A DNA stretch of 64,000 bases from Rhytidiadelphus loreus (taxonomy: Eukaryota > Streptophyta > Bryopsida > Hypnales > Hylocomiaceae). Both the position numbers and the translations under genes were made by a program. Of the stretch, positions 46,330-57,607 are shown in pieces. Each line of letters opens with the position of its first letter. Positions within the stretch are counted from its first letter, which is position 1. The stretch lies in NCBI GenBank assembly GCA_947034895.1, contig OX344764.1, forward strand, positions 41,728,935 to 41,792,934. The letters run 5' to 3'. The notes below the pieces were generated by a model. The model worked only from the letters and a program-made list of their open reading frames with translations, ran no database searches and was not told the DNA's origin.

Positions 46330-47940
46330 TTTAAAAAAATTGATATGAACGAGCAATACTAATAAGCAAAATTATGTTTTGCAAGAAAATGATTAAAAAC
46401 ATAATACAAAGGATAAACCCCATTGTTATAATAATACTAATATACTGTATATATTTGTTACATTGTTTGTATGCAAAATTTAAATTAAGTATATTCAAAA
46501 TGATTTGTTACTATAAGCAATCGCTATAATATAGCACTAAATTTTAGTCTATTTATAAGAATATTTATAAGAATATATTTACTAATAATAGAAGATATCT
46601 AATAATTAATGGTTAAACTTATCTTCAAGACAATTTGTCTATGTCTAAGGCATATTTTTATAATAAGTTCTTATATTAGATTATTCAAAATTTATTTCTT
46701 TTAGTTTCATTGAAAAATAAATATTTTTATTAGAAAAAAGTAAAAGTAAATTATCCATTTTATATTTATAACATTCAATCTAATAAAATTTCAAGTCATT
46801 CTATATATTCTAAATCTTAGTTAGGATTCTAATTGTGGAACATGAACGCTATTTTAAGCTAGTAGTAAGCAATTTAATACACGTTATTATCTAAATGCCA
46901 AAGGGCATAATATTTCAAAACAATTCAAGTTAGTTTATAGTAACATACACATTGTACCATACACAATTTTCTACCATGGAAAATTTAGTGCGTATTTTTT
47001 ACATTTCTTGGTATTGAAACAACATGAATGAGTGTACATAAAAAAATTACCATTTGCATAGAATTGAAAGATTAAATATAATTTTTATAGTAATTAATAT
47101 ATATTGGTAGTAAATGATTTTTATTTATTTACATATATTTATTTAAAATATTATTTTTAGAAATTTAAGTTTTTATTCATCACGATATTAATAGAAACTA
47201 AAATTCTAAAAGAAAACAAAATTGTAATATTTCACAATAATTAGAAGTGATATATTGTATCTATATGTACAAATTTAAATGTTATTATTTATCATCATAA
47301 GACAATTAAACCTAGCCCAACAATCCAATTAACAATCCAATTCTTGACAACATCTCAACAATGCATATTAACCTCTATTTAGCAATAAGTTGAAAATTTA
47401 GGATAAAACTAGTGAAGGCTTGCTTTCCCTATCACCATCTTTGTTCCCCTTCATCCCAATAGAGATAGGGATAGGCAAGGCACTAGCCGAATTCACTAGG
47501 AGTTCATAGAGTCATGCTTCATCCTTTTAAGATAAATCTCATCGATTTTCACACATAGTTTCTAATTTAAAATGAAATTAATTTGCATTGAAATTTTTTA
47601 ATGTATTTGATTTAGTATCTACTTTTAAGTATAGTATGTATTCTTCATAATTGTTAGAATTGTGTTTAATACAACACTTTATAGCTGAAAACTGTAAAAA
47701 ATTTACATGCAAAATGCATAAAAAAAATTGTTTCTCATGATATGTAAGCTCAAGAAGCATGCCACCTACACCTTGTCGTTCATCACTATTATTTATATTT
47801 TCACTAAGAAATTTATACTATTTTAGGCATTTATATGATCACTATAACTATTACAAAAAAAACTATTGTATAAAAAATCTTTTAAATTTTATTTTATATT
47901 TAATTAATTTTAAAAAATGAGTTTAAATTGATTTAGAAAT
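46330..47940. other. AT-rich intergenic DNA, no gene seen
   Basis: Very low GC throughout; only chance ORFs. Confidence 0.45.
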
Positions 47941-48650
47941 ACCATCTATATAAAAGATGAGATTTTTTTCTAGATTCATATGTACATGGAAAGATTTGAA
48001 TCATCCCATTTTGATCAATAAGATGAAAGTTATGAAGAGTTTTAGTTTGTGGGCAATTATGGATTCTCTAATCTAAAATAAACTTTGAAGTTCTTTACTT
48101 TACTCAATTTTCAATACTTTTTGAAAAAATATAATCTTAAGATGAAAAATGCTTATAACAACATTGCAACCATAGCGGGGGTGGCATTTTTCAATTCCAT
48201 AACTAAATTCTCAACAATTTAGTATTTTGAATCATTCTCTACTTCTTTCTATGTATTATATTTTTCCTATATGTTGTACAATTCCAAATGATCTGAAATT
48301 TTCAAGCATGTAGTCAACTTGCCCTGAAGCATGAATCCCAAAAGGCACCACAATTTTGGAATTTTTTTCATACAATTGGGACCTTGTGAAGTGCAGCTTG
48401 TGCTCGGTTTTTAGCAGGGTCCAAAAAAGGATTTTTGTCACTTCAAGCACTAATATCTTACAATCTATATGTTGGAAATTTTTGAAATTTTTGAAATTTT
48501 CTCTACACCTTCTCAAACCAAGTTACTACCAAATCCTATGGTTATATGTGTTCAAAAATGTTTCTTTTTCTATAATTTGGTACTTGTACTAGTACTTGTA
48601 CTATTAGAGTATTTTTGGTGAAAACATAGTCAAAAACATTTAGAAGTTAA
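47941..48650 (-). repeat. Dispersed repeat, inverted copy of 17158-17770
   Basis: Read on the minus strand it starts TTAACTTCTAAATG and follows the copy at 17158 for about 700 bp. Shared blocks include TTTTTGACTATGTTTTCA, AAAATCCTTTTTT, ACAACATATAGGAAAAA, GAATGATTCAAAATACTAAA and AGAGAATCCATAA. Confidence 0.88.
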
Positions 48651-50081
48651 GGCTTGTTTTCACCTAACATTTGATAACAATGGTTATATATAAAATCATA
48701 GTACTTACCACTAACAAAGATGGAAAGGTGCGGATTTTATGGAAACATTTGTTTTGAGTTGGTTAACTTTGGCATTGGTTCCACATAATTAGGGTCATCT
48801 TAAGTTATTAATCATTTAGAGTTAGGGTAAAACATTTGTTAGCTTTTGGAGTAGCTGACTTTTTCCCCTCTAAAGTCCTCATTCCAATGTACCAATATGC
48901 TAAAATTACATAGGTGCCCCTCTATTTTCATGTATTAAATCATTAGCATTAGAAAGAAAATGAAGTTTCAGAAGGGCCGTGGATTCTCTGAACGTTTTCA
49001 AGGTCAAGAGCTTCGTCGTGGTTAAATATCTAAAGCATACTTAGGTTGCTAACATGGTGTGGACATTGCCATGTAAGATAATTTTATTTAATTAATTTAA
49101 AAAATACTTTTAAAAAAATTATGAATTTTAAAGGCCAATTCCAGACATGAATCTCCACACATGAATATATATGAAAATGAGCTGAAATAATGGTACGAAT
49201 GATTGCAATAAGTTGTGCTACATTTCAGTTGTGTATAAAACTGAACTCAGTGTCACTGGAATAACTTACAGCGTGCATCACCATCTGCAAGTAAGCCCGA
49301 ATGCACGATTTCTCGATCGAGCAGTGGTGGTTCAAGCTCTTAGATCGAGAGTGCCAGGCCATTCCAGTGTCGACATTGGGCTCTTCAGATCGATCACCAA
49401 TGTTTTGCAATGTTTTGTGTCAGCTGTTTCAGTGTACACACAGGTCAGTTCAACATTTCCAAATCACATTTATAAGAGGATACAACCAAGCCAATGACGA
49501 TATGTATCATCTTTGCGAGGAAAAGGACCATTGCTTTTCGCCAAATCTGACACACATGAGAGCACATTAGGAGACGAAACTTGATCTTCGTCTCATTAGG
49601 GGCATCTTGAAGAGAGCTGCAGAATTATGGATTCTAAAAATTTACATGTAAAGCAATTATACCGGTAATACAATCTCTACTCTTTTCACTTTCGCTAATC
49701 ACAGTGCACAACCTCACAGGATCCCTGGTGTAATAGATCTTAATCCATATTTAGGGGTTGTCCCCGTGGCCTAAAATCATCATGGTTCACTAACCCTGTG
49801 CATGTTCACTAGTGTGCATAAGTGCATGCTGGCTGACGATACCCGCCCTTTTAAATACTGGCGGAATGAGAGCTGCATTCCGTTGGAAATGACATATGAA
49901 ACTAGTTCACCGTTCTTTCTTCTTTCCAACAATCCCAGGTTCATTCCTTGCGGTCACCTTGCAGAGAGCTCGACACAATTGGGGTGAAATGGCTGTGGGG
50001 GGTTCCTGGATTAGGGTTTAGGAGATAAATGCTGGAACATTCTTGTAGCTTCTTCTTTGAGGAGCTTTGATTGCGGTGACA
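48651..50081. other. Intergenic DNA, then leader of the MCM10 copy
   Basis: 48651-49200 is AT-rich without features. 49213-49497 is open for 95 codons and 49800-50000 has gene-like composition, perhaps promoter or untranslated exons of the MCM10 copy, but no domain is visible. Confidence 0.35.
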
Positions 50082-53000
50082 ATGGAGAACGAGAATGATG
50101 CTCTGGATTTGTTACTTTCGTTGCAGTCGGACGATCTCCCTGTGGAGAGTCCTCCAGGGGTGGATGGAGGTATGTGCTCTTGACTGATACAATGCTTGTA
50201 AGTGCTGGTGATGTTAAACATTTTCTAATAATCCACGGTCATGAATGTGTGAATTTGCATGTAGGAGAGATTGGATCATGAAAGAGTCGCGAACTTCGGG
50301 TATCTATTGGCAGCTGCTCTAATGTCAAAGTAGTATTCAGAAGGAGAAAAACTGAAATCTTAAGATGAATATATGGACTAGGTGGAATTCATTGTTTGCG
50401 ATTTTCTCCAGAAATCACTCCGGTCTCAGCGGACGTTGTTGAAGCCGATGGTACGAGTTTGCTGAGTGAGACCCAGGAGGATGCGTCCACGGTTTCAAAT
50501 ACAAAACCCTGTTTGGAAAAAGTCGTAACGAGTACTTCACAGAGATCATCTGCCTCAGAATCTCGTCCGGGTATGCATTTCTGTCTCTCTGGTGCTCCGC
50601 AAGGCACTCGCTCTCAAGTAATCGCTTACTTGCAAACACCTAATATTCGTGCAGCGGGGCCGACGACATTAGGGCGTTGCATATATGACAATACCGTGCA
50701 CCTCTTGAATTAGCAAAAAGAATTTGAACTTTGTTCTGCTCTATATAAATTTCTCATTCAGTGCAGGTTCAGGGTACTATTCAGACGAGAGCTGTGAAAG
50801 GCCGAAAAGGAATGTTACCATGGCAGCATTTCGAGACGCTGTAAAGAATTCCTTGGAAAAGCCCGACAGCTCCACTGTTGGATCAAGAGGAGTACCCTGA
50901 GGTCAACTATTTAACTGCATGTGGTTATAGAGCCGCCCAGATACCTAAATCTCAATCATCTCTGGATGAAATTACAGAGTTCTGCTCCTTGTCTATCCTC
51001 TGAAGTATTGATTTCCTCTGTACAGGGATAGGTTGGTCTCCTCTGCTACACTGAGTAATCGATTTTGCGACCTCAAATTTGTGCGATTACAATCTATCAA
51101 GTAAGAAATTGGTTGAGTCTTACATTCTTCCTTCTGTTGTGAATTGATAGCCCGTATAGATATCTTAGGGACCTCTTCTCATCTATTGTGTGTCATCACT
51201 CGCTAAAGCTGTTCTGGATCCTATTACCACAGGTTGGCTGGCATGGCTGCCAATTTCAAGGGGGAGTGGGCGACTGTGGGAGTGTTGACTGAGAAAGGCC
51301 AGTCAAAATTAAGTGCAGCGGGTAAAAACTTCGCAATCTGGAAACTTGCGTCCCTTGATGGTGCAGTGATCAGTGCTTTTGAGTTTGGAGATGCCTACGC
51401 ACAAAATTGGAAAGAATCAACGGGCAGTTTTTGCTGTTTTTAGTGCTAAAGTTCGTCTTGATGAAAAAGTGAGTCTTCATTCTATATGAACCTCTGCACC
51501 TGGAAGTTGTTCAGGACTTCATGCACATGTTTACCTGTCTGTTGCTTCGAATGGATGAGAGATATTGAGTATCTTAATTGATAATACATACGTTAATAGA
51601 TTGGAGACTTTCCATTCATTGACACCCTTCAGTTTGCTCCTGCTGGAAATGCAGCCTACAGAAACTAATAGATTTAGACTCTGGCAGAGCAAACTACCAA
51701 GCCTCAGCATCTTCAACGGAAATCAATTGCTGAAGATAGGATCCTCAACAGACTTTGCTGTCTGCAAAGGCAAACGTACTGGTGGTGCCCCTTGCATTAT
51801 GGTTGTGAACAGGTGAGATTAGATGAATCATGCCGTGTGCATTGCTGAATACGGACTGTCCCTTTTTTGTCATTCGTCTGAAGTTGTCTTGAATCCATGG
51901 AACTACCTACTTCACAATTATAGTTTTGCTTCTGTTCTATTGTATCCCATTTGCACTACTGTGGTATTTTGATCGCAGGAGGCTGCAAGGGATTTTTGCC
52001 AGCATCATCTTGGTGTAAGTGACTTAAGATGCGAGCATCTAGTCCTATATTGTGGGTTCTGTGAGTCATGTCTTCTTTCACTGTGACCTGGTTTACTTCG
52101 CGAAGGACAGAGCAGGCGAAATACATCTGCACTTGTAATATGATTTTCAAATTTCCACGATAAGTGTGAGCTAGGCATAGATTCCTTCGAATCCTAAGAA
52201 ACTGAGGATAGTGCTTCCGCGAGTTGAATGCTCACGTCAGTTAGTCGTACATGTTGTGGCTTGTAGGCTGCATATCAGAAGATTAAAATCAGTGGTGGGT
52301 AAGTTCCATTACTCCTTGACGCCTTTTTGAACATTGGTTGCACACTGGCACTGTTGATTTTTTGTTGCAAATGTCTGCAATAGCAGGGTGATATCTATAT
52401 AGCGCGTCTTTACTTCACACGCTATGTGGATTGTCTGTGTCGCAGGAATTTGGCCACTGCCTTCTCTGGGCCAGGAACGAAGAGGGCACAAACTGTGAAA
52501 GCGACTCCAAAAAGTCCTCTGAAAGAGTCCAAGTACTCTCGACCTATTAAGCAGTTAAACTCAGATGATTTGAAGAAAGTCTTGAGGTGAGTGCGAAGCA
52601 TCACCTTTTTAATATATTTCTGAAATAGCTCCGAGATCACCTCCAAAATTTGCTGTGACATGAATTTTTATGACTAGATAGTGAGTTTGACAATGAGAAT
52701 TTCTTATACTTCTAAGCACGGAGTTTACCGTCAATTTCGTGGTTCTGGCGCCAGAAGTTGTAACATTTATATGCACAAATATAAAAAATCCAGGACTGGT
52801 ATAAATTTACAGGTCAGGGCGCCCTGGAAAGTACCCAAGTTGTGAATTTCCGCCAATTAAATGAAATTTACGTTACTTCAACCATTGATATAGTATGATA
52901 CTAGGTTGTTTGGGTGCTGACATTAGTTGTCATGCTGTGTTGATTGATTGGAAAGCACTGCGGTCAATGTGACTTCCAATGTGCACTCTCAAGGAATGAG

Positions 53001-53532
53001 GTTCCTAGAAACAAGGTCCCAGCATCATCATGGTACAATCTCTGCTCTTACAAATGAGGACTTCCCCGTTGAAGAACTGCAAATTTCGTTCATGAACTGT
53101 CTAGTGCGTTCAAGCGCCTTGCTTAATCGAATGAAGTTTCATTCACTAATATGGTGAAATGTGGCAGATCGAGAACAGAAACTGGAATCTCTGAAGAAAA
53201 AGGCAACAACGGAACTTTCTGGGACTCGGAAAAAGGCCAGGTATTTGACACTACCTCATGGAGTTGGTGTTATGAGTGCTGTTAACAGGATGTAGCGTGA
53301 AGAGTTTAATGTTCAAAGTCCTTGTTTGCTCTAATTTTTCGTTTGAAATGAATGAAGTGCAAGGATGGATCAAAGTATCGAGAATCACTGCGTCGTGCTG
53401 ACAGTTTGTCTAATTGATTTCAGAGTTCCACTGGCGGAGAAATCTGTAGATAGAAGCAAACTGGAGAAATTCCAAGAACCAGCAAAGTCGAATTTGATGG
53501 AGCTTGACGTCGACGAGATCGATGATGACATG
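50082..53532 (+). pseudogene. MCM10: MCM10-like replication factor gene, apparently decaying
   Basis: Exon-like parts: 50082-50169 (ATG, MENENDALDLLLSLQ), 50412-50570, 50767-about 50905, 51026-51100, 51233 to about 51470, about 51690-51830, about 51990-52010, 52267-52298, 52446-52586, 52956-53032, 53168-53240, 53424-53532. They spell the MCM10 core: the DRLVSSATLSNRF-to-RLQSIK helix, the OB fold (WATVGVLTEKGQ, IWKLASLDGA, FEFGDAYAQNW), LLKIGSSTDFAVCKGKR, the zinc knuckle with C..C and FCQHH, and the conserved GGNLATAF segment. MCM10 loads and stabilises the CMG helicase at origins. Two lesions are visible: in the exon at 50767 the frame that spells DQEEYPE is out of register, and near 51427 the expected FAVFSAKVRLDEK lies two bases out of frame, so the real frame hits TAG at 51441. 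An intact copy may exist elsewhere; sequence error is the alternative. Confidence 0.75.
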
Positions 53533-54450
53533 GTAAGCACTGTTACTGTGGCAGTGTTAATTCATATCGATTACGTAGGATTATGAGAATCTGTACTCTC
53601 CCTGTCAGATTTTTTGGATAATTCTCTTGCAGAGAATTGTTCACGCGGGGTGCACACTTCTAAACCTTCTTCACATTAAATAGCTTTGACAAAGATTGCT
53701 TGCTAATAACTCCAGGTTCATAAGGGATCTTCTTAAAACATAGATACCGACATTGTCCTCGATATGCAAGGAAGAAGGATGTCCTTGTCACCCGAGAATG
53801 TGGGCTTGTTTTCGTCTTAGAGATACATTTCCTATCTCGCAGTTCTGTCTCGACTTTCTCCCTGCAATTGACGAGCTTGTGCCCTTGTTGCAGGATCAAG
53901 CACGCAAGTTCTTTTCACCTCCAGGTAATCGACCTCTTCTATGCTATCTACATAAGAGCTCAGACTACATGACAAGACATATTCTTTGCAAAGCTAATAT
54001 GTAAAGCTAAACACGACTGCATTCGTGAGTAGTTACCAGCCACAGTTTTGTTTTCTCTAGATGACTTTGTCCAATCTTAAACACTTTTGTGAATGTAATG
54101 GAGGCCATGCAGGACTGAAGGCTAAGTGACTGCTTGCAGAGCTTCAGCGAGCCTATATTTCTTCTCTTGTACAGCTGTTGTCAATTGAACATGACAGGGT
54201 TGTACGGTTTCATTTTTTTATTAATTGGATTTAGACGATAGCGAGTCTTCCCTGTGACTCTTTATTTGTTTACAGAAATTGCCTCTACTTTGGTGCTGCA
54301 GTTAGCACGCAGGCAACAGGTCTAGTATCAGCTTGGAAGGACAAGGGGTACATCTGCCAGGCAGATCCCGTCACCTGGTTTCCTGTTCAATATTGTGACG
54401 TTGGTACTTGCGATCAAATTTCACGAGTGAAAAAGTGATGCGACAGGAAG
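53533..54450 (+). other. Exon-like remnants downstream of MCM10
   Basis: Segments such as IDELVPLLQDQARKFFSPPG (to about 53924, followed by a GT donor) and LLAELQRAYISSLVQLLSIEHD (54124-54198, with a TGA just before it) read like coding exons, but stops interrupt them and I recognise no family. They may be the tail of the same decaying locus or another dead gene. Confidence 0.3.
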
Positions 54451-55588
54451 GATTGTCGCTGGCTTCATTTCCAATGATCCTTGTATATGTCCATGTCCAA
54501 TTGCTTGGCCATATCGCTGACAATTATCACGCGAATACTTGTTAGAAATCATTTGTTGAAATCCAAATCCTACAAATCAGCACCAAATTCCAGTGTGGTT
54601 TGGCCCTAGTTTTAGTCAATCCAGACAGGTAGCAAATATGGCACTCAGAAATTATACCACCTCATGGCCCAGCTTCAACAGTAGAGGAGTTTGCTTTGAT
54701 TGGTCACTTCTGTTGAGCAAAAACTTCAAGTTATTTTGTTTTGAAAGTACATAATGTAAAACTCTGGTTTCCAAGGCAAAAATGTCACAAAAACCAAGGC
54801 TTTATTGGTTGTATAACTTAAATGAACCAAACACATCACACCTTCCGAGATCACATTTTGGAGCACAAGCATGCACTTCGTCATGGACCAATGCAAGCCC
54901 CAAGTTCAGAATTCAGACAGAGCACACAATAACAGGTCAGGCTCTGTCATTGGCACTCAAAGCTAGTTTGACACACTCACAGTACAGTCATGAAATCTTC
55001 TTGAATAGAGCAAATTTTTTCTTATCAATTATATGTCACGCCGGAGTCAGGCGCAACAAAATCATGTCTACGTAAACTTTTAAATCAAATGTGCTCCAGG
55101 TGCCATTCATTTTAAGAGTTTGTGAGCAATGATTTTCGAATTCTCCGCTCCGGTCCTGGATGGCCTGCTATTAATTGTATCGATCGATCGAAGCTAGCTC
55201 ATACTAGTATGAAGTTCGTGCAACCGGTACGTTTGACAGATCGAGCGAACTAGATCTTAAGAAGGCTCCGAAAGCTGGAGATGTTGATGAGCTAGATGAG
55301 TGATTGGGTTGCTCTGACGTACAGCGGTTTATATAATACTGCATACCAATGGAAATGACTCGCTCTACAACCTTGAGTCCCGATCGATCAGGTTCAGATT
55401 CCAACTGATTGAAGCTTCACAAGTTTGAGGCGGGGGTGGGATCCGGAGTGCATTGACGAGGGGTGATCGAGCGATGGCCGGAATTAAGTGACTGGCGAGA
55501 GTTCTGAAATCAATGGGAGGCGTGTCCTGAATCGACGTTCGCCGACGTTGACCCAGCGTCCTTCGTCACCCGGACTGAAAGGCTCTTG
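54451..55588. other. Intergenic DNA before the Dof-like gene
   Basis: The ORF 54782-55075 has no recognisable features. Short perfect palindromes occur at about 55179-55190 (ATCGATCGAT) and 55201-55214 (TCATACTAGTATGA). Confidence 0.4.
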
Positions 55589-55606
55589 GAACGTTCATGA
55601 ACGTTC
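55589..55606 (+). promoter_or_regulatory. Perfect four-unit heat-shock element
   Basis: GAACGTTCATGAACGTTC fits nGAAnnTTCnnGAAnnTTCn exactly, four alternating inverted pentamers, the binding site of trimeric heat-shock factors. It lies 100 bp upstream of the TATA box at 55706 and about 480 bp upstream of the start codon of the Dof-like gene. Confidence 0.8.
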
Positions 55607-55705
55607 ATGGGCGCTTTTCATGCCGCAAATACTGTAGCACATCGAACAAAATTCAGCCAGTAAGAACGCTGGCCATCGTCTCCTGGCCCACCTCCCCGAG
55701 TACTG

Positions 55706-55713
55706 TATATAAG
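55706..55713 (+). promoter_or_regulatory. TATA box of the Dof-like gene
   Basis: TATATAAG in a GC-rich setting. Transcription would start near 55735-55745, at the edge of the 34-bp repeat array. Confidence 0.75.
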
Positions 55714-55744
55714 ACCAGGGCCACCTCCTATTTTCTCATTACTA

Positions 55745-55962
55745 TTTTATCTCCTCAGCTCTTATTTTCGCATTTTCGTTTTTTCTCCTCCGCTCTTATT
55801 TTCCCATCGCCGTTTTCTCTCCTCAGCTCTTATTTTCTCATTTTCGTTTTTTCTCCTCAGAGCTTATTTTCCCATTGCTGTTTTCTCTCTTCAGTTCTTA
55901 TTTTTCCAATGCCATTTTCTCTCCTCAGAGTTTATTTTCCCATTGCCATTTTCTCTCCTTAG
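55745..55962 (+). repeat. 34-bp pyrimidine-rich tandem repeat in the leader
   Basis: Six copies of exactly 34 bp (starts 55745, 55779, 55813, 55847, 55881, 55915) plus 14 bp of a seventh. The core is TTTTCTCTCCTCAG then CTCTTATTTTCCCATTGC or a variant. Copies 1 and 3 end in TTTTCG while 2 and 4 end in GCCG or GCTG, so the array grew partly as 68-bp dimers. Most units contain a polypyrimidine tract followed by CAG, like a 3' splice site. Confidence 0.95.
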
Positions 55963-56089
55963 CGGCTCTGGGATCGACTCGTGTTATCATACAGCAACTT
56001 TGGGAAATAGCTAGTGGGACTTAGCGCTCAAGCAATCTATCGTTACTTCTTTCATACTTGTAACAGGGACATTGCCTTTTCACTGCGCA

Positions 56090-57607
56090 ATGGCATCCGA
56101 TTTGCTCCTTGCGCCAGAGTTGTACCGCTGCTACTACTGCCACTTTGAATCCGCTGACCACTCTTTCAAGTATTTCAACAATAAGAAGGTGGACCAGCTG
56201 CGACACCAATGCCACCAGTGTCACAAACTCTTCACCTTGGGCGACCATGGTCGCCCGCAGGGCAAGACCTACGCCAAAAAGCGGAATGAGGACCCGCTGG
56301 AGCTAAAGAGCTTGTCGCGCCAGTGTCGCCATTGTGGCGTGGCCGACAATGCGGCGTTCAAGTACTATAATAACAACAACCGCTTGCAGCCCCGCTTCAA
56401 ATGCCTAAGCTGTGGAAAGCAATTCCAAATGCGATTGATGGGCACTGGCGATGGCGATGAAATGCGTTTGGTGCACACCTCGGGCAATCAGAGGCATGCC
56501 ACTCCCCACTGCAAGAAGCCAAGAGAGCCCAAAGCATTCACGAATGCTTCCAACTTTGGCGAAGAGATCTACCAGCCATCGGATGGATCCTTCATGCCAC
56601 TTGAGGCCACCTCGACGTTGCTTCCGGAAAGTTGTGACGAGGATGTGCAGTATGCATCTTTACTGGAGGCCGAATTGTCAGACGAGAATGAGTCTGCGAA
56701 TGATTATTCCATCTCTTGTAAATATGCCAATGTCGACAACTATGGGTTGCTTCCAGAGTTGAGCGCTGAGGAAGCGGAGCTTCCAGCTCTCTTCGAATTT
56801 GAGTCGTCGACAAATGAGAATGAGCGGGGTCCCAATGTTGATACCTTTTCTTCTACCGCCAATGTCGACGACATCTTGCTTCCCTGGAGTGACAATGATG
56901 CGGATTTGAGAGATTTCGAATTCACTGAGAACTGTATGAGGGCCGATGAGTCTAACGATGCTGAAATGCTCTCGGAGAATATGACCAATATTGTGGACTC
57001 AGATTGCACCTCAAATGCCGAGCTTGTCTCTGTTACCCAGTTGGTGGAGACTCTTGCTACAACTGAGATTAGTTCATGGATCAATGACACATGTGAAGGT
57101 CCATCAAGCCCAAACTACCTGGACGCTGCTGTAGCCTGCTGCAAGAGTATGGATATGGTCCATTCCATTGAGACCGGTGTGAGGTCCAATGAGTCTGATC
57201 ACGTTGAAATGGTCTCGGATAATATGACCAATATGGACTCGGATTGCACTTCCAATCCCGAGGTTGTGTCCAGTACTCAGTTGGTGGAGACAGTTGCGAC
57301 ATCTGAGCTTGACTCATGGAGCAATGACAAAATTGAAGATCCGTCGAGCCTTAACTACCTGGAAGCTGCCGCGGCCTGTTGCAAGCTTATGGACATGGCC
57401 CATTCCAAGCCAGTAGCTCCGGTGCAGCTTGTCGAGTCTTCTTCCTCCAATGTCGGCTCGTCCATCTCGTTTGGTGATTCATCCTGCACAACCTCCGAGC
57501 GCTATTCGTTCCTACAAGACTTGATGGAGGAGGATCAACATTCCGTGAGTGACTGGAACGAGTCGCAAGAGGAAGAGGATGACATGGAGATGGCTCCTTG
57601 GGTTTAG
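56090..57607 (+). CDS. Tandem Dof-like zinc-finger protein, putative DNA-binding regulator
   Basis: An intronless ORF of 505 aa from ATG 56090; an upstream TTG at 56072 was rejected. Two zinc fingers resemble the plant Dof domain: Cys 14, 17, 41, 44 (CX2CX23CX2C) and Cys 79, 82, 105, 108 (CX2CX22CX2C). The second carries FKYYNNNNRLQPRFKC, very like the Dof core YYNNY...QPRxxC; the first has FKYFNNKKVDQLRHQC. Canonical Dof proteins have one finger with 21 residues between the cysteine pairs, and their conserved WT..GG tail is not obvious here, so this is a divergent, duplicated form. The remaining 390 residues are acidic and Ser/Thr-rich, probably an activation domain, and contain an 81-residue tandem duplication (about 287-440). 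A perfect heat-shock element, a TATA box and a 34-bp repeat array precede the gene, suggesting heat-inducible expression. The DNA target is unknown. Confidence 0.85.
   Translation: MASDLLLAPELYRCYYCHFESADHSFKYFNNKKVDQLRHQCHQCHKLFTLGDHGRPQGKTYAKKRNEDPLELKSLSRQCRHCGVADNAAFKYYNNNNRLQPRFKCLSCGKQFQMRLMGTGDGDEMRLVHTSGNQRHATPHCKKPREPKAFTNASNFGEEIYQPSDGSFMPLEATSTLLPESCDEDVQYASLLEAELSDENESANDYSISCKYANVDNYGLLPELSAEEAELPALFEFESSTNENERGPNVDTFSSTANVDDILLPWSDNDADLRDFEFTENCMRADESNDAEMLSENMTNIVDSDCTSNAELVSVTQLVETLATTEISSWINDTCEGPSSPNYLDAAVACCKSMDMVHSIETGVRSNESDHVEMVSDNMTNMDSDCTSNPEVVSSTQLVETVATSELDSWSNDKIEDPSSLNYLEAAAACCKLMDMAHSKPVAPVQLVESSSSNVGSSISFGDSSCTTSERYSFLQDLMEEDQHSVSDWNESQEEEDDMEMAPWV
56948..57418 (+). 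repeat. 243-bp tandem duplication within the Dof-like coding region
   Basis: GAGTCTAACGATGCTGAAATG (56948) and GAGTCTGATCACGTTGAAATG (57191) start two copies. Shared peptides are DSDCTSN, TQLVET, SSW-type turns, PSS.NYL.AA.ACCK.MDM.HS. The reading frame is kept, so the copies are probably under some constraint or recent. Confidence 0.9.

Noticed and set aside
51960..52015. A third frameshift in the MCM10 zinc knuckle
   Set aside because: Using the second AG (GCTGCAAG|GG) as acceptor keeps DFCQHHLG in frame, so no lesion has to be assumed here.
56072..56089. Six extra residues before the Dof-like protein
   Set aside because: The codon at 56072 is TTG; the first ATG is 56090.
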